Shown: piece by piece, positions 31,801-39,358 of the stretch
Position numbering within the stretch: the first letter of the stretch is position 1
How the letters are laid out: each line of letters opens with the position of its first letter
NCBI GenBank assembly: GCA_029571215.1
Contig: JAKPTE010000016.1
Span: 124,001-188,000, forward strand
Direction: 5' to 3'
From: Bacteroidota bacterium
GTDB lineage: Bacteria; Bacteroidota; Bacteroidia; Bacteroidales; JAAYUG01
Length of the DNA: 64,000 nucleotides
Notes under the pieces: model-generated
The model's input: only the letters and a program-made list of their open reading frames with translations
Databases searched by the model: none
What the model was told of the DNA's origin: nothing
Position numbers and translations under genes: made by a program

Positions 31801-34800
31801 ATCCAACCGGAACAACGGTTACCGAACCCCATGCCGAAGGAGTGCCATTTACAGCGATGGAAGCCGGAGTAAACTCCGGAGTAGCATGCATGACCGAGGA
31901 AGTACCAAGAGGAAAAACAAAGGATGGTGAGGCTGCAGAAAATATTTTTGTAATACCCCGGTCACCAAGATTTCCGGCAGTAAGGATGTATCTGGTCGCA
32001 CTGGCATTGGCCACGGTGGCTGTTGAAGCCAGCTTCAGGTTCCAGGAACCGATATTGAGCAATTTGTCCTGAGAAAAGGTAAGAGTACCATTAATGGTAA
32101 TATTGTTGGCAAGGGATACCGGGGCTGCCAGCGCATCGGTGTTGTTGAGTTCGAGGTTGCCGAAAATGCCGTTTCCGTCTCCATCAATTATCTGAGGATC
32201 GTCATCAGCCAGCACGATCTTACCGGTGCCGGTATGAACACCGCTGTTGTAAAGGTAAGAAGTTGTGGAGGTAGTTGAGGGTCCGATAACCAGCGACTTT
32301 CCGCCATCATGAAGGGTACAACTATTGATGATCACCGAATCGTATGCATAAAGTGTCATCTGTGAACCGGCTAAAGCTAGAAGAGTTCCGGCAGGCTTAT
32401 CAACACGAAGTTTTTTCACTGAAAATGCGGCAGAAGTATTGATCTGAAACTGCTGATTACCGTTGCCATTAAAAATGGTCCAGTTCAACCCCGGCGTATA
32501 GGAAGCCGTATTGAGCACCAGCATATTACCGCCAACAGAAACATTAAAGTTATTGGTGATAAAATCACCCGACACAAGATTCAGATTGTTCAGCACATTC
32601 AGAGGATAATTTTCAAGGCTCACCGTTGTTGTACTGCTGGCCCGGTTCATGGTAAGATTATAAAAAGGAGCTGTGGAAGAAATGATATGGGTAGGTGCAT
32701 CGGCTTCTACGGTTCCTGTCATGGGCATTAGTTCAAAGGTGCCCCCGGAAACAGCTATATTTCCCTGGGCCGAATTAATTTCAACCACACGGTTACTAGC
32801 ACCACAAACATCAAAAATACGGATGGTACCACCCGACATGTTGAATACGTTTGCGGCAGCGTTCAGGTTAAAAGTTCCCCTGCTTCCGTCGAGTGAAGCA
32901 CTGATGCGGTTGGTATTCAGCGGAGCATTTACCAGATCACTTACGGAACCAAAAACATTAGGAGTTCTCTGCAAACGGCCGCGCAATTCTAACGTTCCGC
33001 CCGTTTGAATATAGGAAGCCAATCCGCCGGAACCTCCTGCAGCCCTGAATTGCTTGGCATCCACATTGCCGCCATTAATCTGCAGTTCCCCTGATGCATA
33101 GTCCCAGGTGATAAATCCACCGGATTCCCGCGTGGAGAAATAGCCCGCGTTGATCTGCAGTTTGCCGAGAATGGAAAATGAACTGCACCCTGAAAGTCCA
33201 ACGCCGTTAACAAGGCCTGTTCCACCTGATACATTGTACGCAACATTGACCTCACGGTAGTCATCGGCTGTGGAAAGTACCACCACATTCGGTCCGTTGA
33301 GCACCAAAGCACCGTTGGCAGGAATATAAAAGTCGGAATTGGGGGTAGCACCATCGCCACAGGTACCTTCCGACAAACTTGGGATAATGACCCGTCCGGT
33401 AAGTTCAAGTGTTCCCGTCCTTATCCACAGTGCCTTACGAAGATTCGGATTGGCTGTGGTAGCTGCGGGATTGGTAGTACTTCCGCCGGCAATATTGGCG
33501 CCAAACAGCCTGAAGTACTCATATTCTTCTGCATAGACTGTCAACTTGTACGTCTGGTCAGTTCCTTTGTCAACAATGAGATTGTAAAAGTCGGTTGTGC
33601 CCTCACAGGTAAGGGTATTATTGGAAGCACCCATAAAATAGACCGTAGCAAAGCCAGTCGTAGCTCCCACGGTAGTAGGTGGAAAAGCATTATAAACAGG
33701 GTAGTTCAGATTGGTAAAACGAACAGTCCCTGCGTTGTAAAAATCACCGTAAATAACAACCCTGTGGGACTGACCATCATAATACGTGAGAAAGGGAGCA
33801 ACGCCACCGTTAATATTATAAGGATTTGTTGTGGTGTTGGTTACTCCATTACCCACCCTGATGGCAGCTCCGGCTTCAACCCTAACATTGCCATTGACAA
33901 TTAATTGACGGCGGGCAGATGTGTTGTCGTTGATACGGAATGTTCCCTGTTTTATCCACAAATTGCCGTTTAGTGTCAGATTGTTCAACTGAGTGGCGAT
34001 TACGCCCGGAGCATCTAAGGAAAGGTTATTATAAACTGTTTGTGCAAGAGGAAAAGTAAAAGAGGATGCATTATAGAATTCTGTTGTTCCTCCACCGGCA
34101 TTGACAAAAGTATTTGCCGTGACAGTGGGGAAATTCACGGATGCAAGTCGCAAGGTTCCCTGGCCACGTAAACCGGCAAGTGTATTGGTAAAGAGAAAGG
34201 TATTCATATCGAGGAACCCGCCCTCATCGATTGTAATGTCGAGATTCGTGGTTGCCACATCGCTTGTAAGGGTTACAGTCCTTCCTGTGAGAATTACAAT
34301 TCTGTCATTGGTTCCCGGAACGTCTCCCCCAACCTGCAGGGTTCCGCTGGGATCGGTTGTCCAGGTAACCGGGTTGTTCCATGCACCGTTCTGGTAAGAG
34401 TAAAGGGTTCGATACCCCATGGTCCACCAGCCGGCAAAGGGTGCGGTTCCTGTTACCGTAAAGGAATAGGATCCGAAAGAAACAGAGCCTGTGGCAGGAG
34501 GACATTGCCATGTGCTTCCTCCGTCGGGTGAGAAATTGACGGTCTGTGCTGCCCCATTTTCTTCTGCCGGATCATATTGAAAGGTAGCTGTAACAGAAGT
34601 TCTTGCAAAACTGGTAGTTATGTCCCAATATTTCTTCAGGTAACTTGGATTCAATGCCTGCGGAACGGCACGGATTCTGAGGACACCCGTATTGGGTGTC
34701 ACAGAAGAAATCGTAACCGGCGAATAATAACCACCTGAACCAATCGGATAAAGAGGCTGGGCACTGGTTGCATTTTTTATCAGGTATCCGGCACCATTGG

Positions 34801-37294
34801 TGGCAATCATATTGGAGGCATCGAATGTTCCCTGAATGGCATTGGCAACATTGCTTGCAACGGTAAGATTAAAATTGTCGAGTTCCAGCACGGCGCCGTT
34901 CAGCAAAAGCACGTTGTTTACAGTTACAGCACCAGTGAGAATTTTTGTGCTGCCGCCCGAAATGGTTAGATTATTGAATGTAAAAGCCGGAATTTGCTGA
35001 TCGGAAGTTCCGTTAAACTCAACAGTACTACCGGTGACTGTGTAAGTATTTGTTCCTTTTGAAAAAATATTGGCAATGCGAATCGTTCCTCCGTTGATCA
35101 ATGTACGTCCTCCCGTACTGCTGCTGGAGAGATTATAGAAATCAAAAGCTCCAATCGTCTGTGCGACTGGGGCTGTTGAAGCATAGTTAACTGTATTGGG
35201 CCATGTTATGAAGTCAACTGTACCGGTAAGCTGAACAGGATTTGCACCTGTAAGGGAAAGCGTAACAGCATGCGATGCATCACCATTCACTAAATTGCCG
35301 TTACCAGTAAATGTTGCCACTGTAAGGCCACCCGTATTAATATTCGTAAGCGTAACTCCGCTTACAACGACATTCGCGATGGTTAACGGCTGCGAGCCGC
35401 CTATGTTCTGGTTGTTAACTTCAAATGTGTAATTTCCGGTACCGGACGTAAATGAGAAGCCATCGTAAATGATTCCGTTTCTGAAAATAAACGGTGGATT
35501 ATTGGAGGTTGTCCAGCGTCCATTTTCATTAATAATAACAGGCCCATTAAAAATATTAGTTCCTGCTGCGACTGCATCATTAATAACCCCGTAGGCATTA
35601 ACAATTGTACTGCCGTTTACGGTAAAATCCTGCCCCGCCAGTGCCAGCGTAACCAGAGGAGATGGTCCGAGGCCGGTAACAGTAACATCCCCGGCAACAG
35701 TAATACCTCCGGTAAGTGTTTTTGTACGGGCAGTGACCGATGCAGGGTTTTTGTTACTAATATTCAAATTATGATACGGAAAAGCCGGGATGTTTTGGTT
35801 GACATCACCGTTAAAATCAATGGTACTGCCTGTAGTTACCCATCCTCCACTGATGAAAGTTGCCGAAGGGGTGAATGTTCCCCCAATGCCTATGGTACCA
35901 TTGGTATCAAGGACAACATCATCCGTTCTGGAGCCACTGATGGTCAGATTGTTGTAATTGAAAACCGGTATGATTTGTGATCCTGATCCGTTAAAGTTCA
36001 CCGTGTTGTTTGTCACAACATATCCACCTGAAGAAAAAACAGCGGAAGGGAAAAAAGTTCCCGCTATCCCGATGGTTCCTCCACTTATCAGGGTTACATT
36101 ATTGGCCCCCCTGTTGCCACTGATGGTAAGATTAAAATAATTGAAGGTGGGAACAGTCTGATTAATATCACCATTGAAATCTATTGTACTTCCTGCAATA
36201 TTCCAGCCTCCACTGGTAAAGGTCGCTGTAGGACTGAATGTTCCGCTCACACCAATCGATCCGCTGTTATCAAGTGTCACAGTATTTACAGTACGGGCCC
36301 CACTGATGGTCAGATTGTTGTAGTTGAAAGCGGGAATAATTTGTGCTCCTGTTCCATTGAAGTTCACCGTGTTGTTTGTCACATCATACCCACCCGAAGA
36401 AAATACAGCGGAAGGTAAAAAAGTTCCCGCTATCCCGATGGTTCCACCATTAACAAGGGTAACATTATTCGTCCCTCTGTTGCCACTAATGGTAAGATTA
36501 AAATAATTATATGCCGGAATGGTCTGACTAACTGATCCGTTAAAGTTCACAGTTCCTGAAGATGGTGGACCAGCACTTCCTCCTAAGGTACTGGTAATTC
36601 CTCCCCCCGTCATTGCTCCGCCAGCATATAGTGTTCCCGTTCCATTGAAAAGGAAGTAGTTCTGGACATTAGTTCCATTCATGGTTATATCGCCCGAAAC
36701 TATTACCGTTCCATTTCCAATGCGGATATAACAATCCTGGGTATTACTACTTCCATTTGTCATACTAATGGAAGAACAGGTTAATGTACCGGCATCAACC
36801 CATATATATTTATAAGTATTATTATTACTGGGAGCATTCAAAATAACCTGACCAGAGACTTCGAGTCCGTTAGCCCCGATAAACTGAACCGAAGAGTTAT
36901 TGTTTCCCGTAGCAATAACAAGGGCACCAATTGGGTTTGCGGGAGTCACGTTCAGGGTAACATTCGTATTGTTCTGGATGGTCACTGTTCGAGTACCCGG
37001 ATTTTGCCCGGGGAAATCCGATGCGGCTACCCAGGCAGTTCCATTATAAATTTGCCAGTTGGCAACGGTGTTCCAGTTCCAGGTTCCGGTGGCATTGGTG
37101 CGGTAATCGCCGGCTGATTGACCAGATACTGTTTTGGTAGGGTAGAATTGAAAGAACAGAATGAGAAACAAAAGTACGACTGCTCTGAAAAACCTTACAG
37201 AACAGACAGTATTTCCGAAATTTCTTACCACCCCAAACAGTTCTCTCCTATTTCTCAATTTGAAAAACACTTTCACTGAAATAAACCTGGTCAC
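25880..37294 (-). CDS. Giant (3804 aa) secreted modular beta-rich repeat protein with C-terminal PKD/Ig-like domains
   Basis: Single uninterrupted ORF; hydrophobic export signal RAVVLLFLILFFQFYPTKTVSGQ; many NLTISG/NGTLxLxG beta-helix-type repeats; Cys-containing Ig-like C-terminus; GTG start (N-terminus uncertain). Confidence 0.88.
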   Translation of the reverse strand: MTRFISVKVFFKLRNRRELFGVVRNFGNTVCSVRFFRAVVLLFLILFFQFYPTKTVSGQSAGDYRTNATGTWNWNTVANWQIYNGTAWVAASDFPGQNPGTRTVTIQNNTNVTLNVTPANPIGALVIATGNNNSSVQFIGANGLEVSGQVILNAPSNNNTYKYIWVDAGTLTCSSISMTNGSSNTQDCYIRIGNGTVIVSGDITMNGTNVQNYFLFNGTGTLYAGGAMTGGGITSTLGGSAGPPSSGTVNFNGSVSQTIPAYNYFNLTISGNRGTNNVTLVNGGTIGIAGTFLPSAVFSSGGYDVTNNTVNFNGTGAQIIPAFNYNNLTISGARTVNTVTLDNSGSIGVSGTFSPTATFTSGGWNIAGSTIDFNGDINQTVPTFNYFNLTISGNRGANNVTLISGGTIGIAGTFFPSAVFSSGGYVVTNNTVNFNGSGSQIIPVFNYNNLTISGSRTDDVVLDTNGTIGIGGTFTPSATFISGGWVTTGSTIDFNGDVNQNIPAFPYHNLNISNKNPASVTARTKTLTGGITVAGDVTVTGLGPSPLVTLALAGQDFTVNGSTIVNAYGVINDAVAAGTNIFNGPVIINENGRWTTSNNPPFIFRNGIIYDGFSFTSGTGNYTFEVNNQNIGGSQPLTIANVVVSGVTLTNINTGGLTVATFTGNGNLVNGDASHAVTLSLTGANPVQLTGTVDFITWPNTVNYASTAPVAQTIGAFDFYNLSSSSTGGRTLINGGTIRIANIFSKGTNTYTVTGSTVEFNGTSDQQIPAFTFNNLTISGGSTKILTGAVTVNNVLLLNGAVLELDNFNLTVASNVANAIQGTFDASNMIATNGAGYLIKNATSAQPLYPIGSGGYYSPVTISSVTPNTGVLRIRAVPQALNPSYLKKYWDITTSFARTSVTATFQYDPAEENGAAQTVNFSPDGGSTWQCPPATGSVSFGSYSFTVTGTAPFAGWWTMGYRTLYSYQNGAWNNPVTWTTDPSGTLQVGGDVPGTNDRIVILTGRTVTLTSDVATTNLDITIDEGGFLDMNTFLFTNTLAGLRGQGTLRLASVNFPTVTANTFVNAGGGTTEFYNASSFTFPLAQTVYNNLSLDAPGVIATQLNNLTLNGNLWIKQGTFRINDNTSARRQLIVNGNVRVEAGAAIRVGNGVTNTTTNPYNINGGVAPFLTYYDGQSHRVVIYGDFYNAGTVRFTNLNYPVYNAFPPTTVGATTGFATVYFMGASNNTLTCEGTTDFYNLIVDKGTDQTYKLTVYAEEYEYFRLFGANIAGGSTTNPAATTANPNLRKALWIRTGTLELTGRVIIPSLSEGTCGDGATPNSDFYIPANGALVLNGPNVVVLSTADDYREVNVAYNVSGGTGLVNGVGLSGCSSFSILGKLQINAGYFSTRESGGFITWDYASGELQINGGNVDAKQFRAAGGSGGLASYIQTGGTLELRGRLQRTPNVFGSVSDLVNAPLNTNRISASLDGSRGTFNLNAAANVFNMSGGTIRIFDVCGASNRVVEINSAQGNIAVSGGTFELMPMTGTVEADAPTHIISSTAPFYNLTMNRASSTTTVSLENYPLNVLNNLNLVSGDFITNNFNVSVGGNMLVLNTASYTPGLNWTIFNGNGNQQFQINTSAAFSVKKLRVDKPAGTLLALAGSQMTLYAYDSVIINSCTLHDGGKSLVIGPSTTSTTSYLYNSGVHTGTGKIVLADDDPQIIDGDGNGIFGNLELNNTDALAAPVSLANNITINGTLTFSQDKLLNIGSWNLKLASTATVANASATRYILTAGNLGDRGITKIFSAASPSFVFPLGTSSVMHATPEFTPASIAVNGTPSAWGSVTVVPVGYEHPATTTKNRSLTYFWNVTSSGFTLGSATVTHGYTYSQNDVITGADITEDGYVAARYEPALAAWTRGTASDVDESINRIGEPGAGSFLENVSFIDGHYTAGDDDPVNPFGTPTIYYSRQSGLWGNVNTWSTVSHTGPPATAVPGANDIVIIGGNDSVYLSTNNTTINTDVRSCASLQIEAGSALDIGYNPGCNFGMVLSHPNGNGNFRLTTSWNSGSTFTFPSGDFSEFNVHLGTTELYSTNPAAGTTYWLPNGVTSYGNLILSPLGGSNIIFPNNDLVIYGNLITRGQNADSWFCPTWSSNYPTPPVTRVAKTITIQGNLDIQGGALVWYGDGALAQNFVIYGNVIVHPATAIDVWSNSTNNIMSIGGSLINNSDGNHAGVGTKSQVRFSNGANFCDVVFFGSNNASVTNTAGNPTTIFRNVTVNKGNSQATTLTIDIGGTLSTPVNNWLTLQNGTLQYMRTNPATDFTISTTSPFTIPSTAGLLVNYSNANNRNVLIANAASNANDLYLSGKLTIINGNVYIGPTNGTTANNNDIEYSGSGSAAIEIQGGRLVVNGQIRRNASSNSGVLSYVQTGGDVVINGQAALATRAKLEVLNTGSVFNMSGGTLTIVRGGGTTFGDLYLRPATSYVTGGEIIFTQVPSIGPVVNANQNYSLESNVPLNHLTVAGKTTATAYNATVNLMVSPLVLNGNLNIANGRSFFNTNNIDVTIKGDLINNGAYNFGTNKTTFDGIDQSVSGTSVTNFYDLTVSPTSTLNVSSSFTVNRHLVIESGSLVLGNKTLTLLGNLSVDGSYTDDNVNGGIRLQGSSQQQVQGNGQFGKLELNNSLGARLLSSINLQGSLILTSGILDIGSWQLTLGSASTISGTFSQTRMIRCDGVLSSGGIKKLFPVIGSTSVFTFPFGVSGKYTPAIFTIDNNATTGFVTVKPVNAHHPAVLKPDSVLQYYWNIESSGITDFRGNLVLSYSVADVEGNESEYVAARLFPASNSWSKASSGPATDNVDEGLHTITFYYSAGNNDVTGDYTAGTSDAIPDDVPVYHSVKTGNWNDETVWEPVGPFPPCPVGGPNGFIVVIDSNVTANVNYCYAYRTFINGRLRIDPATFGHNLGIVDGEGTLRLESPNLPAGNFTAFFDCAVNSTLEFGGSSNYTIVTGSFSSFPNLLFTGTGTRILPAKNLTICKRLVINGPLLDNSVNNRRLTILGTMELYGGGAFNAGSGANAVVSFSGSSPQVLGGALGNFTGSNRFNYLEINNPQGLTINSGGSVLTNYLLLTNGVITVGSSASLTLVYSVTPSGGSSSSYISGPLTARIVPGASFQFPLGKSGLYGHPFTVTSAEAFTYYWTAEFFTPNSTAASVASPLVEVNPTEYWTLKSTGNYQAKIRIGWDAASDLNPQMTQNGLSDMRVTGYNSGTSQWEEISSVTSGNVLSGTVETSTSVLIPSSGKNFTTATVTSTKPIAALNPSGAVCAGSGIPVRITSFSPINFYYTLDYTIDGVPQPTIQINSLPYTLPAPVAGVYELTAFRYNNGTVDGLVNATPVTVYALPPAANAGPDQSLCGASGTTLSGNDPSPFTGLWTIVSGAGGNIVTPSQYNSAFTGIAGNTYVLRWTTSNGGCQSSDDVVIGFPVAPSKPLPFVSAPNPVCQGAVNQIYTVPNEPGVTYNWSYTGSDVTILGAGNSVSLDFGLNATGGDLSVTATNACGTSTPRTVTITVNSLPVVFLSSNDADNAFCYGTNVTYTATSGYANYMFRVDGNPLQNGSSNTFTLGSLTDGQSVDAVVTSVQGCSTTTNSITNTVYPNPVVTLLSDDPDNVICSGTVVNFTATGGYNNYDFRINGSTVQTGASSTFSTSGLLDGQQVNVLVSSAEGCSTLSNSLTFTVHDAPIASAANNGPVCEGQTLTLTGGPGGMTTYSWTGPNGFSSLVQNPVVSGSATPAMSGVYVLTVTDTNGCQDTEQTNVTVNPAPQTDTIYRNPNQ
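26170..26665 (-). repeat. Tandem pair of about 82-aa Ig/PKD-like repeats in the giant protein
   Basis: LPVVFLSSNDADNAFCYGTNVTYTATSGYANYMFRVDG... vs NPVVTLLSDDPDNVICSGTVVNFTATGGYNNYDFRING... Confidence 0.85.
35760..36553 (-). repeat. In-frame tandem repeat, about 61 aa units in an A-B-A-B-A' order (366-bp dimer period)
   Basis: FNG..xQxIPxFNYxNLTISGxR...GTIGIAGTFxPSAVFSSGG repeated; DNA CCGTGTTGTTTGTCAC... at about 36001 recurs at about 36367. Confidence 0.9.
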
Positions 37295-37570
37295 TAAAAA
37301 AATAATTCCACTCCCGAATGCTTAAAACTGGTCGCAATATAAAAAGGAAAATAAAATTCCGTAAAGAATTTATCAACAAATTGCACATCACTAAAAACTA
37401 TCTAACAGATTTCACTGGTTGATACGGAAAATCGCCAAAAAGGTTTCAATCAGCAGGAGGAAAAATTCCGAATTATTTTCAATACTCTGATTTTCAATAT
37501 TTAGTTAATCTTTTACTTAATTAACTTTTTAAGGATTGCTGTTCCTGGTACATTACCAATCACAGTTTCT

Positions 37571-39028
37571 TCAAAGATTTTTAATTTCCTCAATCAGTTT
37601 CTGAAGGCTGTCTTTAGCATTTCCGAAAAGCATCCTGGTCTTCGGATCATAGAACAGGAAGTTTTCGATATCAGCATACCCTTTCCCCATGCCTCGTTTC
37701 ATGACGATAATGTTTCTGGCGGTGTGGGCTCTTATGATAGGCATGCCATAGATTGGGCTTGACGGATCATCTTCAGCAGCAGGATTAACCACATCGTTGG
37801 CTCCTATAACAACCACTACGTCAGTATTAGGAAGCTCAGGATTGATTTCATCCATTTCCTTTAGTTTGTCATATGGAACATCAGCTTCGGCAAGCAGAAC
37901 GTTCATATGCCCCGGCATACGGCCTGCCACCGGATGGATGGCAAATTGTACCTCAACACCATGTTCCTCGAGCAGTTTCACCATTTCGTTGCACAAATGC
38001 TGTGCCTGAGCCACAGCAAGTCCGTACCCCGGTACTACGATAACTTTCTTCGAATAGGCCAACAACACTGCCGTATCGTTGACACTTATTTCCTTCACTG
38101 TACCCGCTTCTTTTGTCTGCGGGGCTCCACCTCCTCCGAAGGCACCGGCAATAACGTTAATCAATGAACGGTTCATTGCGTTGCACATCAAAACAGTAAG
38201 TATGGTACCGGCTGAGCCAACAAGAATTCCACCAGTGAGCATAGCCTGGTTATGATATAGAAATCCGCCGAACGCGGCAGCAAGTCCGGTGAAAGAGTTC
38301 AGGAGGGAAATAACCACCGGCATGTCGGCTCCTCCGATGGGCATAACAAACAGAACTCCGTATATAGCAGAAAGACCAAGGAGAAGGTAAACGGGCCATG
38401 CACCGATGTGCCCGTCAGCATGTACGTCGGGCCGCACCATTACCCACACTATCAGCGACAGCATGATCATAAGGAGCAGAATATTAACCGGCCGCAGAGC
38501 TTTTGTCCTCAGGTCACCAATGTTTCCGTTCAGTTTGCCAAATGCGATCATGCTGCCGGTAAAAGAAACTGTCCCGATCATAACACCCGGCATGATGGTG
38601 ATCAGTTGTCCGTATGGCACCCCTCCTGCAGCATCGATATGCGGAAACTCCATCAGCGCAATCAAAGCAGCACAAGCTCCTCCCATCCCGTTAAAAAGGG
38701 AAACCAGTTGTGGCATAGCGGTCATCTTCACCCTGCGGGCAATAATCCATCCCGCTGTAGCACCAATTGCAAAAGCCAGTAAAATTAGGGGGATGTGGCG
38801 AATAGGTTCTCCGTCAACCCGGTGAAACAGAATGGTACCAACTATGGCAAACGACATGCCGAAAGCAGCCCAGAGGTTACCTTTTTTTGCCGTATCGGGT
38901 TTACTGAGCATTTTGAGCCCAAATACAAACAAAACAGAAGCAATCAGATAAATGAGCTCCAACAGGGATTGACCTTCGGTGAACCGGAGCGTTTTTATTA
39001 CTTCGTGGATAGTATTCATAGCCAGCAT
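37571..39028 (-). CDS. pntB: NAD(P) transhydrogenase subunit beta
   Basis: FGMSFAIVGTILFHRV..., GYGLAVAQAQHLCNEMVKLLEEHGVEVQFAIHPVAGRMPGHMNVLLAEADVPYD; likely start near 39019. Confidence 0.95.
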   Translation of the reverse strand: MLAMNTIHEVIKTLRFTEGQSLLELIYLIASVLFVFGLKMLSKPDTAKKGNLWAAFGMSFAIVGTILFHRVDGEPIRHIPLILLAFAIGATAGWIIARRVKMTAMPQLVSLFNGMGGACAALIALMEFPHIDAAGGVPYGQLITIMPGVMIGTVSFTGSMIAFGKLNGNIGDLRTKALRPVNILLLMIMLSLIVWVMVRPDVHADGHIGAWPVYLLLGLSAIYGVLFVMPIGGADMPVVISLLNSFTGLAAAFGGFLYHNQAMLTGGILVGSAGTILTVLMCNAMNRSLINVIAGAFGGGGAPQTKEAGTVKEISVNDTAVLLAYSKKVIVVPGYGLAVAQAQHLCNEMVKLLEEHGVEVQFAIHPVAGRMPGHMNVLLAEADVPYDKLKEMDEINPELPNTDVVVVIGANDVVNPAAEDDPSSPIYGMPIIRAHTARNIIVMKRGMGKGYADIENFLFYDPKTRMLFGNAKDSLQKLIEEIKNL

Positions 39029-39339
39029 TATTTTTTACCGGGTTTTTTCCTGAACATTTCGAGCATGCGGTCTGTGACCACAAATCCTCCCACCACATTG
39101 AGGGTACCAAGAATGACGGCAAAAAAACCCAGAACAATGGCGGAAGTGGAATGGGCATGCCCCATAACAATGATGGCACCGACAATAACCACTCCATGGA
39201 TGGCATTGGCTCCCGACATGAGGGGAGTATGCAATACCGCCGGAACATGGGATATTACTTCGATGCCCAGCAGGACCGAGAGCGCCACAATAAACAGCAT
39301 TTCCCGGTTAACATACAGAAATTCAAAAACTTCGCTCAT
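39028..39339 (-). CDS. NAD(P) transhydrogenase subunit alpha, membrane part (PntA2)
   Basis: 103 aa; EVISHVPAVLHTPLMSGANAIHGVVIVGAIIVMG. Confidence 0.94.
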   Translation of the reverse strand: MSEVFEFLYVNREMLFIVALSVLLGIEVISHVPAVLHTPLMSGANAIHGVVIVGAIIVMGHAHSTSAIVLGFFAVILGTLNVVGGFVVTDRMLEMFRKKPGKK

Positions 39340-39358
39340 ATAACTTGGTATTAACGAA

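Noticed and set aside
28062-32072. Plus-strand ORFs of 60-140 aa antisense to the giant gene (e.g. 28484-28906, 31707-32072)
   Set aside because: Arise from the low-complexity T/N/S/G-rich codon usage of the opposite strand; no start or promoter context or motifs.
35760-36553. Regular repeats that could suggest a CRISPR array or transposon
   Set aside because: Repeats are about 183/366 bp, in frame and coding within one ORF; no short conserved direct repeats with unique spacers anywhere in the window.
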